Below are positions 15,398-22,674 of a stretch of 39,059 nucleotides of DNA, one piece after another. A model generated the notes under the pieces. It made no database searches and was not told the origin of the DNA. It saw nothing but the letters and a program-made list of their open reading frames with translations. The stretch is from a virus. Every line of letters begins with the position of its first letter. Position 1 is the stretch's first letter. The translations under genes were made by a program, and so were the position numbers. Location: the IMG/VR virus record IMGVR_UViG_3300034980_000151, positions 1 through 39,059 of that record; one strand, written 5' to 3'.

Positions 15398-16043
15398 GAA
15401 TAAAAAGTCATTTATACTCTACTCTGACCAGAGAGATATATTCGATGAACTGAGCAACGAAGATGCTGGCGAATTAATAAAACACATCTTTAAATACGTT
15501 AACGACGAGAACCCAATTACTGATAATTCGCACGTGAAACTGGCATTTATATCTATCAGAAACCAACTTAAAAGAGACCTTAAAAGATGGGAATCCACTA
15601 GGGCTGGTAGGAGTTTAGCGGGTAAAGCTAGTGCAGAAGCGAAGAGAAAAAAGAAACAAAGCTCAACAAAATCAACAAGTGTTAAAAGTGTGCAACAAAA
15701 TTCAACAAAATCAACTGTTAATGTAAATGATACTGTTAATGTTACTGTAAATGATATACAAACAAAGATCGAGTTTGCGTCTTTTTACAACCTATACGCT
15801 CATAAGGTGGGTGCGAAAAAAGCTAAAGCGAAGTGGGATAAGTTACCCTTAAAAACTCAAAAACTGATAATGGACTATTTGCCGAAATACGTTCTAGCAA
15901 CCAGCACCGATGGAACATACCCCACACGCAGACACCCTACAACGTTCTTAAATAACGATACTTGGCTAGATGCCATACCTGAGAAACCAGATAGGCCAGC
16001 AGACAAAAACACCGTATCAACACCCTACGAGCATCATGGCTGA
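15390..16043 (+). CDS. Replication initiator-like protein, DUF6291 family
   Basis: A 217-residue protein from ATG 15390. An in-frame ATG at 15342 lies inside the leader hairpin. Residues 1-85 (KKSFILYSDQRDIFDELSNE, LIKHIFKYVNDENP, IRNQLKRDLKRWE) are the DUF6291 domain of Bacteroidetes phage replication proteins. Residues about 95-130 are a Ser/Thr/Asn/Val-rich linker, coded by repeated DNA. A helical C-terminal domain (FYNLYAHKVGAKKAKAKWDK) follows. The layout matches phage initiators with an origin inside the gene. It is followed by a helicase-type ATPase. Confidence 0.75.
   Translation: MAENKKSFILYSDQRDIFDELSNEDAGELIKHIFKYVNDENPITDNSHVKLAFISIRNQLKRDLKRWESTRAGRSLAGKASAEAKRKKKQSSTKSTSVKSVQQNSTKSTVNVNDTVNVTVNDIQTKIEFASFYNLYAHKVGAKKAKAKWDKLPLKTQKLIMDYLPKYVLATSTDGTYPTRRHPTTFLNNDTWLDAIPEKPDRPADKNTVSTPYEHHG
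15663..15756 (+). repeat. Iteron-like direct repeats inside the initiator gene (candidate origin)
   Basis: TCAACAAAATCAAC occurs at 15663 and 15702, and its core CAACAAAAT a third time at 15693. ACTGTTAATGT occurs at 15714 and 15732. TGTAAATGATA occurs at 15722 and 15746. The block is AT-rich and codes for the low-complexity linker. Lambda-type phages carry the replication origin as iterons in the same place in gene O. Confidence 0.6.
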
Positions 16044-16980
16044 GATAGTAAAGATAAACGAGCTTAGATCGAAGTCACTCGATAGATTCACCCATGGCGT
16101 TAAGCGCGGTGAGCATGTGGGGTATAAATGCCTAGAAGACATTTACAGCGTAAAGCAGGGCACTACATTGTATCTCTACGGCTCTCCCCACTGTGGTAAA
16201 ACCGAGCTTAAATACGACTTGCTTATAAACCTCTCGCTGCAATACGGATGGAAGCACGCTATTTACGACCCCGAAACAGGCGATCCGTTAGACATTATCG
16301 AAACCATCGCAGAAAAATACGTTCAAAAAGACTACCACGCAGGCTACGGCAACCAAATGACTATGAAGGAACGCGTAAGCGCAGAAACTTGGATTGAAGA
16401 GCATTTTTACATAATCCACGCACCCGACGGTATAACACTACTGGAATTTTACGAGAAGTGCGAAGAGATCGAGCGAGAATTTAACATCTCACTACACACC
16501 ACCAGCATTGACCCGTGGGATGATGTAGACCATGATTACACAGAGTTTAACGGTTCTGGCAGAGATGACAGATACCTAGAGGGCGCACTAAAACACGTTC
16601 GCAGGATAGCCAAAACGCATAACTGGTATAATATCCTTGTAACCCACATACGAGATCAGGAATTGGTAAAAGACAAGGCCACGCAGCAAAGATACTACCC
16701 AGCACCAAGCCCGCGAGAGATCGCAAAGGGTCAGGTATGGTATCGAAAAGGCATGGCAATGGTTGGATTATGGAGGCCAAAGGTTGGGCTAAACGATATA
16801 AACGGAATCCCCTACGAATGGAACGAGATACACTTCATACCGAGCAAACAAAAACCCAAAGGGGTGGCGATACCAGGTGAGAAACCGCACCACGCCAGTT
16901 TATTTTACAATCCCAAAACGCACCGATACTATGAGAAAGACCCTATTGGAATAGATGTAGAACTAAACGCACCATTTTGA
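16036..16980 (+). CDS. RecA-fold ATPase, DnaB-like replicative helicase or loader
   Basis: A 314-residue protein from ATG 16036. An in-frame ATG at 15970 would run deep into the previous gene. Walker A GSPHCGKTE (49-57) and a Walker B-like strand ISLHTTSIDP (151-160) are followed by LVTHIRDQE, the conserved Thr-His of DnaB/RadA folds. It lacks the DnaB N-terminal domain, as do several phage helicases. It probably works with the DUF6291 initiator, whose stop it overlaps by 8 bases. Helicase versus AAA-type loader cannot be decided from sequence alone. Confidence 0.75.
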   Translation: MAEIVKINELRSKSLDRFTHGVKRGEHVGYKCLEDIYSVKQGTTLYLYGSPHCGKTELKYDLLINLSLQYGWKHAIYDPETGDPLDIIETIAEKYVQKDYHAGYGNQMTMKERVSAETWIEEHFYIIHAPDGITLLEFYEKCEEIEREFNISLHTTSIDPWDDVDHDYTEFNGSGRDDRYLEGALKHVRRIAKTHNWYNILVTHIRDQELVKDKATQQRYYPAPSPREIAKGQVWYRKGMAMVGLWRPKVGLNDINGIPYEWNEIHFIPSKQKPKGVAIPGEKPHHASLFYNPKTHRYYEKDPIGIDVELNAPF

Positions 16981-17291
16981 GCCCAGAAGAGAAAGAAATA
17001 TGGAAGTCAATACTTCGCCAACACGCGGGTATAACGGATGAAGACCAGACCGCTAACATGCACAACTTACAACAAGTCCACGGCTTTTTATCTTACCTTT
17101 CGACTGAAAAAGGTTGTCGGGATAAACCAGAAAACCACCAGATAAAAGCAAATAATATTTTGACCGTAACCGACAAAATGCAGGAATCTTTCGCAAGAGC
17201 TTGCAGGTATGCACAACTACAAAAGGCAATCGTTGAACGTCAAAAAGAAGAAATCGAAGAACTAAAAACAGAACTAAACACAAGGATATGA
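16977..17291 (+). CDS. Coiled-coil protein of the replication operon
   Basis: A 104-residue protein with a TTG start in a TTGA overlap with the ATPase gene. The C-terminal third (AIVERQKEEIEELKTELN) is a coiled coil. It overlaps the next gene by ATGA. A helper of the replication ATPase is possible; no motif is known. The rare start codon makes the exact N-terminus less sure. Confidence 0.55.
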   Translation: MSPEEKEIWKSILRQHAGITDEDQTANMHNLQQVHGFLSYLSTEKGCRDKPENHQIKANNILTVTDKMQESFARACRYAQLQKAIVERQKEEIEELKTELNTRI

Positions 17292-17770
17292 AACTAGAAG
17301 TAAAACGATTTAGCGACGATGGAGAAACCACGATAAGTGCATTTTTTATAGATGGCATTTTCCAGTGTTTCGGCATCGAAGACCAAGAGCAAAAAGGCTG
17401 CAAGATCAGCGGAGAAACCAGAGTCCCAAACGGCACTTTCAAGGTAGGACTACGAAAAGAGGGTGGTTATCATGCTAAATACGCTAAGAAATACGGCGCA
17501 ATGCACAAGGGAATGTTGTGTATTTACAACGCGGATAACTGGAAGATCGACACGGGCACGCATGATTTTCAGTATGTTTTAATCCACACGGGTAATACCG
17601 ATGACCATACGGCGGGGTGCTATCTGGTTAATTTCTTAGCTGACAGTTTAACCTTTACGGGCGGTAATAGTGTATCAGCTTACAGGAAAATCTATCCACC
17701 CATTGCAGAAGCAATTGAAAGTGGCGAAGAGGTGTTAATCACTTACACGGACATAGAGACAGGGAAATGA
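17288..17770 (+). CDS. DUF5675 L,D-transpeptidase-like protein (candidate endolysin)
   Basis: A 160-residue single-domain protein. RVPNGTFKV (45-53) and the active-site-like block IHTGNTDDHTAGCYLV (99-114), with His100 and Cys111, match the DUF5675 family, which resembles L,D-transpeptidases (YkuD-like HxGN...GC). It would act on peptidoglycan peptide links. It has no signal peptide, so a holin would be needed. It lies in the replication operon, far from the small membrane genes at 5910-8227. It is the only peptidoglycan enzyme seen here, so it may be the lysin. Confidence 0.75.
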   Translation: MKLEVKRFSDDGETTISAFFIDGIFQCFGIEDQEQKGCKISGETRVPNGTFKVGLRKEGGYHAKYAKKYGAMHKGMLCIYNADNWKIDTGTHDFQYVLIHTGNTDDHTAGCYLVNFLADSLTFTGGNSVSAYRKIYPPIAEAIESGEEVLITYTDIETGK

Positions 17771-18243
17771 AAACCTGTAAAAAGGAGGGCTGCGAGAATC
17801 CCCGCTTTGGTGGTGGCTATTGTAAGTGGCATCAACATTTAAGGCCAGACTATACGTTCGCGATGGCAAAGGCAAAGCAGGTTAAAACCATTAAACCACT
17901 GAAACGCACCCCGATAAAAAAGAAAGTCAAGGTAAGCGGAGAGGGTGAGCTATTTAAGCAGATCGAGAAGGAATTGCGAGCTAAAGACCCTGACGGGCTA
18001 CTTAGATCACAGGTTTCGGGAACGGTGATACACCTACCAGAGCCCGCTAACTTCTCGCACATTTTACCCAAAGGCAGTTATCCAGGTTACAGGCTTTACA
18101 AGCCTAACATCTACGTAGTAACCAAGCTAGAGCACTTTTTGTGGCATAACCGACCTTGGACTTTAGAGACCAAAATAGGCTGGACTGCGAAGTTTAGGCT
18201 GAGAGATAAATTGAGATTACAATACCACGAAGAGAGAAAATGA
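17767..18243 (+). CDS. NinG/HNH-like zinc-binding recombination protein
   Basis: A 158-residue basic protein. Cys4, Cys9, Cys19 and His22 form an N-terminal zinc knuckle. A KPLKRTPIKKK linker follows. FSHILPKG with Asn114, His123 and His127 resembles the His-Asn-His core of NinG-type nucleases. It lies in order with NinB-like and RusA-like genes, as in the lambda nin region. A structure-specific nuclease role in recombination is likely but inferred. Confidence 0.65.
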   Translation: MKTCKKEGCENPRFGGGYCKWHQHLRPDYTFAMAKAKQVKTIKPLKRTPIKKKVKVSGEGELFKQIEKELRAKDPDGLLRSQVSGTVIHLPEPANFSHILPKGSYPGYRLYKPNIYVVTKLEHFLWHNRPWTLETKIGWTAKFRLRDKLRLQYHEERK

Positions 18244-18662
18244 ACGCCAAAACACATCAAACGATACTAGAAATACTCGATAGGGTAGTTGGCGGGAACT
18301 ACTTTGACGCAAACGACACGATTAAGGGCATTCAGATAGCTTCTAAGGAACTTAAAGAAGATTTAAGGGGTAATTGTAAGGCGTGTGTCAAAAAGTCCTT
18401 AGAAACGCTCTATGGGCTTTTGGGTAAAAAGTCAACTGTGCCGAAAGTGGACAAGAAAAAGTCCGTTAAAAGGCTCTCGATATGTTTTAAGTGTCCTTAT
18501 GCTGTAATGAAACAACCGATAGTAGGGCCTAGAACAATATGGTGCGGGCCTCCATTACGGGGTAAAATGATAGAGCACAAAGGCAATTTTATAAAACTCT
18601 GCGGGTGCTGTATGGATATTAAAACCAAATTTAATCTACCGTGCCCAGCGGGTAAATTTTAG
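18240..18662 (+). CDS. Cysteine-rich zinc-binding protein
   Basis: A 140-residue protein with CKAC at 46-49, CFKC at 82-85, Cys102, CGCC at 121-124 and Cys135. These give two probable zinc sites. The C-terminal pattern C-G-C-C ... PCPAGKF is common in Bacteroidetes phage proteins of unknown role. It overlaps the NinG-like gene by ATGA. Nucleic-acid binding is inferred. Confidence 0.6.
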   Translation: MNAKTHQTILEILDRVVGGNYFDANDTIKGIQIASKELKEDLRGNCKACVKKSLETLYGLLGKKSTVPKVDKKKSVKRLSICFKCPYAVMKQPIVGPRTIWCGPPLRGKMIEHKGNFIKLCGCCMDIKTKFNLPCPAGKF

Positions 18663-18665
18663 ACA

Positions 18666-19073
18666 ATGGAAAAACTAACAATCACTACAAGAGTATTCGG
18701 GGGAAAAATCCCCGACGATATACGGCTGGTTATAGCCAAGAAATTACAGAGCGTAGACGATGACACTAGGATAAAGATCGAAATTTACGAGCCCAAGGAT
18801 ACCAGGAGCATCCAGCAAAACAAGCGACAATGGGCAATTTACACCCTAATAGCTAAAGACACAGGCCACACGCCACAGGATATACACGACTTTTACCGTA
18901 GGGAGTATCTAAAGACCGAAAAGGTGGACAAGATCACAGGCGAAGTTTACCCGTATATCAAGAGCACCACGGAACTAAACACCGAGGAACACGCCCAATA
19001 CACCGAACTAATCGAGCTACACGCTCAAGAATTTTTCAATTGTAAATTACCAGAAATAAACACAGAACCATGA
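18666..19073 (+). CDS. NinB-like recombination protein
   Basis: A 135-residue protein. The block YEPKDTRSIQQNKRQWAIYT (41-60) is the R-S-x-x-Q-N-x-x-x-W signature of NinB/Orf-type single-strand-binding recombination mediators, followed by HTPQDIHDFYRREYL and STTELNTEEHAQY. It is preceded by the AGACA start signal. Next to NinG-like and RusA-like genes it forms a recombination set with RecT. Confidence 0.7.
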   Translation: MEKLTITTRVFGGKIPDDIRLVIAKKLQSVDDDTRIKIEIYEPKDTRSIQQNKRQWAIYTLIAKDTGHTPQDIHDFYRREYLKTEKVDKITGEVYPYIKSTTELNTEEHAQYTELIELHAQEFFNCKLPEINTEP

Positions 19074-19357
19074 AAACACTAAGAATTACACTTATTAGCC
19101 TTTTACTAACAACAGGCGCAACATCTGCCATACTAGCAGTAAGAACCCACGTAATAGCAAACCAAACAACATGGACCGAGAAGGGCACAGTAACCACCGT
19201 AGGCGCTTATGACACGGATAAACGCGCTTACCCCCACATTATAACCCTAGAATCTGGAAACCAGGTAGGCTATTACCACCCGACCGAGCTACCAACAGGA
19301 ACCACCGTCACGGTAATACATTCTGATATTGGTGATGAGGTTGATATTTTAGGATAG
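19070..19357 (+). CDS. Small exported or membrane protein
   Basis: A 95-residue protein. Residues 1-24 are a signal peptide or anchor (KTLRITLISLLLTTGATSAI). The rest is Thr/Val-rich and probably beta. It lies between the NinB-like and RusA-like genes without an obvious link to recombination. It may act at the cell envelope, e.g. in superinfection exclusion, but this is a guess from topology only. Confidence 0.6.
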   Translation: MKTLRITLISLLLTTGATSAILAVRTHVIANQTTWTEKGTVTTVGAYDTDKRAYPHIITLESGNQVGYYHPTELPTGTTVTVIHSDIGDEVDILG

Positions 19358-19699
19358 TTGGACGAACCAATTACCATACGTATTAAACCGATGAGCGTTA
19401 ACCAAGCGTTCCAAGGCAGGCGATTTAAAACACCCGCGTATAAAGCGTATGAATCGGAGCTACTCTTAAAGTTAAAGCCGCTAGAGCTACCAGAACCGCC
19501 CTACGAGGTGACGTATGAATGGGGTTTTAGTAGTGCAGGTAGTGACATTGGCAACCCAGAGAAGCTATTTACCGACATACTATCCAAGAAATACGGCTTT
19601 AACGACAACCAGATTTACGAGATGCACCTACACAAAGTCAAGGTAAAAAAGGGCGCTGAGTATATTACATTCCAGATAACAGAATACGTAAAAGAATGA
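19358..19699 (+). CDS. rusA: RusA-like Holliday junction resolvase
   Basis: A 113-residue protein with a TTG start directly at the end of the previous gene. The signature is complete in spacing: Asp63, Asn66, Lys69 and Asp73, then Asp83 in SDIGNPEKLFTDIL and FNDNQIYEMHLHKVK. The first Asp-Leu-Asp-Asn of RusA is Asp-Ile-Gly-Asn here. N-terminal PMSVNQAFQGRRF is also typical. RusA cuts four-way junctions during phage DNA processing. The fold call is strong; activity with the altered motif is likely. Confidence 0.82.
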   Translation: MDEPITIRIKPMSVNQAFQGRRFKTPAYKAYESELLLKLKPLELPEPPYEVTYEWGFSSAGSDIGNPEKLFTDILSKKYGFNDNQIYEMHLHKVKVKKGAEYITFQITEYVKE

Positions 19700-19762
19700 G
19701 TATCTTTAGTAGGCTCTAGAAGCCCTATAAACGCTAGGAAAGTGAAAATAAATGCAAAAACA

Positions 19763-19795
19763 TTTGGTTGATATATATTAAATTGTTTATACTTG
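19763..19795 (+). promoter_or_regulatory. Bacteroidetes-type promoter P3
   Basis: TTTG (19763-19766), a 21-base spacer and TATACTTG (19788-19795; one mismatch). A TTG at 19768 gives a 17-base spacer. The core AAATTGTTTATA and the following AACAAACACAC-AAGACA leader match the promoter at 8345. It drives the accessory cluster from 19823. The 123-base gap 19700-19822 holds this promoter and a weak hairpin near 19713-19730, nothing else seen. Confidence 0.8.
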
Positions 19796-19822
19796 CAATA
19801 AGTTTAACAAACACACAAGACA

Positions 19823-20071
19823 ATGAAAACAGAGAAGATTTACCCAAACACAGGCGAAACGATTGCAGGCAAAATTTGCGTTCACTTTAAATGCACCTAT
19901 ATGGGCAAGACGCACACAGAAAATTTACCTAATTCGTTTGCTAAAAATGCGGTCACTTGCGAGGATATTCAGAAGTCCTTTTTCGATTCGAGGGGCGGTA
20001 ACTATGGTGCAGGATATACTAACTGCCAAGTAACTATGGTTCAATCGCGAAACTGGTCAGCAAGACCATAA
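19823..20071 (+). CDS. Small early protein behind P3
   Basis: An 82-residue protein, the first gene after the promoter at 19763, with the leader AACAAACACACAAGACA before ATG. Three Cys are present without a clear metal pattern. It is followed by three genes with the same AGACA start signal. Unknown function. Confidence 0.65.
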   Translation: MKTEKIYPNTGETIAGKICVHFKCTYMGKTHTENLPNSFAKNAVTCEDIQKSFFDSRGGNYGAGYTNCQVTMVQSRNWSARP

Positions 20072-20082
20072 TATCTAAGACA

Positions 20083-20316
20083 ATGAAAGACGCAAATACA
20101 ACACCTTATTCATTTTACTGGTATTGGGTTGCCGATGGACTAGATGAGAATCTAAGCTCAAATCGCAACTATCAATGGACTACGCTTGAAGTATCTAATG
20201 CAATATGTAATGGAGGTTTTGATGAAGAAGATTTGGACTTCATTGCTACGAAACTGAAGCCAGAAAATGCGACAGGCTTTATGTCTATTGAAATAGAATC
20301 TTGTAAACCAGTCTAA
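20083..20316 (+). CDS. Small acidic accessory protein
   Basis: A 77-residue acidic protein starting after AGACA. It is Trp/Tyr-rich at the N-terminus (YSFYWYWVADG), unusual for its size. Acidic small early proteins can be DNA mimics or inhibitors of host factors, but no motif shows this here. Confidence 0.6.
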   Translation: MKDANTTPYSFYWYWVADGLDENLSSNRNYQWTTLEVSNAICNGGFDEEDLDFIATKLKPENATGFMSIEIESCKPV

Positions 20317-20327
20317 ACACTAAGACA

Positions 20328-20663
20328 ATGAAAAAGAAAATTCTTAGAGAGCAAGACACTACGGAACTAAAAGGTAAATACTTCTTTAACTGTAGTGTAG
20401 GGCAATTCCAATACTGCTACGGAACCCACGAAAAGACAGGCTTTGTAATACTTGGAACATCTGACGAAGCATGGAAAGGATGGATAGGTCACGGCCACCT
20501 ACGAGACGATGTAAGCGTGATAGATGTAACCGACATAATCAACAAGCCAAGGTTACTGGCTGCGAGGGTGAACGACAACTTTAAGGTTAGCGCGTTCCCG
20601 TTTTTCAAGCCCAAGCAAGCTAAAGCGCAAATCCAGAAGCTAATTCAAACCACTAAAATCTAA
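20328..20663 (+). CDS. Small basic accessory protein
   Basis: A 111-residue protein with the AGACA start signal. Beta-rich middle and basic C-terminal helix (KPKQAKAQIQKLIQ). It sits in a series of similar-sized unknown genes behind the promoter at 19763. Function unknown. Confidence 0.6.
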   Translation: MKKKILREQDTTELKGKYFFNCSVGQFQYCYGTHEKTGFVILGTSDEAWKGWIGHGHLRDDVSVIDVTDIINKPRLLAARVNDNFKVSAFPFFKPKQAKAQIQKLIQTTKI

Positions 20664-20667
20664 GACA

Positions 20668-21045
20668 ATGAAAAACACGAAAGAATTTATTCCGAAAACA
20701 TCAGAAGACTGTGTCGGTTTTTACGAACAACACGAATGCGTTAGATTTCATGATACCATGGATTTTGAGCATATTTTAATCACCTGTAAATCTCCCTTAA
20801 CAGCCCCATCTTTATCAGAGGAGGAGCGAACAGATCAGCGAAAACAATTAGCTAATTTTCTCGCCCAAACCCTCAACGTCACCAACGAAACGGGCAAAAC
20901 GCCGAGAGAGTTATTAGAACTTTTAGTGAAACTTTCAGACCATTGCGGGGATATGGAATACCCCTTACCAATCGACCTACTTATGCCCATCGAGGACATT
21001 TGCAGAGAGCAAAGAGCAATCAAAGCCAAAAACGCTACAGCATGA
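20668..21045 (+). CDS. Accessory protein of unknown function
   Basis: A 125-residue mainly helical protein with the AGACA start signal. It overlaps the next gene by ATGA. The middle (PLTAPSLSEEERTDQRKQLA) reads like a linker and helix. No family recognised. Confidence 0.6.
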   Translation: MKNTKEFIPKTSEDCVGFYEQHECVRFHDTMDFEHILITCKSPLTAPSLSEEERTDQRKQLANFLAQTLNVTNETGKTPRELLELLVKLSDHCGDMEYPLPIDLLMPIEDICREQRAIKAKNATA

Positions 21046-21347
21046 AACACCTAAAATCTATTAAGAGAGCAGTAAGGGTAGCACTGGAAAACCACCCAGA
21101 ATACAGAGACAACGATAAGAAGTTAGTAGCGTATATCTACTATTGCACCATAGGCTCACAGAACATGCCTTACGTGTCAGCTATGGGCGTTTTAAACCTA
21201 ATAGCAGACGGAACCTTACCTTTCCCAGATCACATTACCAGGGTCAGGCGAAAATTACAGGAAGACAACCCAGAGTTAAGGGGTAAAACATGGGCCAAGC
21301 GTCATCAATTAGCCGAGGAATACAGACAAGAAATAATGGAACTTTAA
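21042..21347 (+). CDS. Small basic accessory protein
   Basis: A 101-residue basic helical protein from ATG 21042. A longer frame from 20943 would overlap the previous gene by about 100 bases and is not preferred. VPYVSAMG-like and RVRRKLQEDNPELRG parts resemble small winged-helix-type phage proteins, but the match is weak. A DNA-binding role is possible. Confidence 0.55.
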   Translation: MKHLKSIKRAVRVALENHPEYRDNDKKLVAYIYYCTIGSQNMPYVSAMGVLNLIADGTLPFPDHITRVRRKLQEDNPELRGKTWAKRHQLAEEYRQEIMEL

Positions 21348-21373
21348 CCCCCCAACAAAGTAAAGACTATGGA
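21337..21373 (+). repeat. Direct repeat, copy 1 (gene end plus leader)
   Basis: TGGAACTTTA, a C-run, AACAAAGTAAAG and CTATGGA recur at 22405-22439 with small differences. The two copies cover the end of one gene and the start of the next, and bracket the 21369 and 21534 genes. Confidence 0.7.
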
Positions 21374-21533
21374 AGAGACGAAGATAATTACAGAATACAC
21401 CTACCCGCCAATACCACTAAGACAATTTGATTGGGAGGCATGTCGAGACTATTGGGATGAAGGAGACCCGATAGGCTACGGAGCAACAGAGGCCGAAGCC
21501 ATAGCAGACCTGAAAGCAATTGAAGATTGTTAA
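21369..21533 (+). CDS. 54-residue phage protein with conserved tail
   Basis: It begins MEETKIITEYTYPPIPLRQF and ends in GYGATEAEAIADLKAIE. The pattern P-P-I-P-x-R-x-F-D-W ... G-Y-G-x-T-E-x-E-A-I-x-D-L occurs in small proteins of many unrelated phages, with no known function. It is preceded by the repeated leader and ends directly before the 21534 gene. Confidence 0.65.
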   Translation: MEETKIITEYTYPPIPLRQFDWEACRDYWDEGDPIGYGATEAEAIADLKAIEDC

Positions 21534-22415
21534 ATGAAACTAGACGGAGACATAATATGCTGGTGGAGTGGAGGGATAACTAGCGCCATTGCTTGTAAAT
21601 TAGCCATAGAACTGTATGGGCTTGATTCATGTAGAATAGTAATGATTGACACGTTTAACGAACACAATGATACATACCGTTTTCTCGCTGATTGTGAAGG
21701 GTGGTATGGTAAAAAGATTGAGCGAATTACAGCGCTTGGAGAAAATCAGAGCATCAAAGATGTTTGGTATAAGTTTAATTCTCTAAACGTAGCACATGGC
21801 GCAATATGCTCTAGCGAGCTAAAAAGAGACTTACGTAAACGATTTGAGAAGGAGAATAAATACGCGCACCAGGTTTTTGGATACGACATAAATGAAACCA
21901 AAAGAGCCAAATCCATGACATTAAACTATCCAAATGCCAAACCGATTTATCCACTTCTACTTCATGGGTATTCAAAGGAAATGTGCATTGAGATAGTTGA
22001 AAGTGAAGGAATAGAAATCCCAGATTCGTATAAGATGGGATACCACAACAATAATTGTTTAGGCAAAGAGTTTGGTTGCACACAGGGCGGCATTGGTTAT
22101 TGGCAGAAGATAGGGCGTGAGAACCCTGAGGCATTCAGGAGGCGGGCAAAGATCGAACACGAACTAACAGACCGAGCGGGCAAACCAGTAACCATGTGCA
22201 GAGATCAGGGCAAAACAGCGAAAGAGTCGGGTAACTTTCAGGTGTTCTTGATTAAGCACCCCGATTACCCAAGCCTTAAATGCCTAGCAGACATGGAGGG
22301 TAGGGAGCCAAAACCATTATTTGAGTGCAACGGGTTTGGTTGCGCTGTAAATGATTTAGAGGAGCCCAACGCCACGGAGGGCGAAATAAACAGACAAACA
22401 GAATTGGAACTTTAG
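21534..22415 (+). CDS. PAPS-reductase-like PP-loop ATP-pyrophosphatase
   Basis: A 293-residue PP-loop enzyme. SGGITS (12-17) is the ATP loop. GAICSSELKRDL (89-100), GYDINETKRA (116-125) and the Cys-rich HNNNCLGKEFGCTQGGIGYW (171-190) match PAPS-reductase/DndC-type phage proteins. Cys92, Cys175 and Cys182 could bind a metal or Fe-S cluster. It lies in an accessory cluster, not beside sulfate or DNA phosphorothioation genes. Substrate unknown; base or DNA modification and nucleotide metabolism are both possible. Confidence 0.8.
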   Translation: MKLDGDIICWWSGGITSAIACKLAIELYGLDSCRIVMIDTFNEHNDTYRFLADCEGWYGKKIERITALGENQSIKDVWYKFNSLNVAHGAICSSELKRDLRKRFEKENKYAHQVFGYDINETKRAKSMTLNYPNAKPIYPLLLHGYSKEMCIEIVESEGIEIPDSYKMGYHNNNCLGKEFGCTQGGIGYWQKIGRENPEAFRRRAKIEHELTDRAGKPVTMCRDQGKTAKESGNFQVFLIKHPDYPSLKCLADMEGREPKPLFECNGFGCAVNDLEEPNATEGEINRQTELEL

Positions 22416-22439
22416 CCCCTAACAAAGTAAAGCTATGGA
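22405..22439 (+). repeat. Direct repeat, copy 2 (gene end plus leader)
   Basis: Second copy of the repeat at 21337-21373. It includes the last codons of the PAPS-reductase-like gene and the start of the 22435 gene. Confidence 0.7.
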
Positions 22440-22665
22440 GATAACAACAAAATTCGACATCGCCCAAAATGTGTTTCTGGTTTGGAATAAAATCGAACTA
22501 CGAGAAGCCACAGTTGCTAATATCACAATCGACAAAAGGGGCTTACGGTATGGTTTAAACCCGCTCTTCGGGGGATTTAAATCAGAGGGCGAACTTTTTG
22601 AAAGTGCTGAAGAGGCAAAGCAAGCCATTAGGTACGCGTTGGAAGCAGAATTGAAAACCTATTAA
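22435..22665 (+). CDS. Small accessory protein
   Basis: A 76-residue protein with the repeated leader (see 22405). Beta-rich start, and LFESAEEAKQAIRYALEAEL as a C-terminal helix. Unknown function. Confidence 0.6.
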   Translation: MEITTKFDIAQNVFLVWNKIELREATVANITIDKRGLRYGLNPLFGGFKSEGELFESAEEAKQAIRYALEAELKTY

Positions 22666-22674
22666 TTAGAGACA

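Noticed and set aside
19713-19730. TAGGCT..AGCCCTA hairpin after the RusA gene
   Set aside because: Four to six pairs with a bulge and no T run; too weak to call a terminator.
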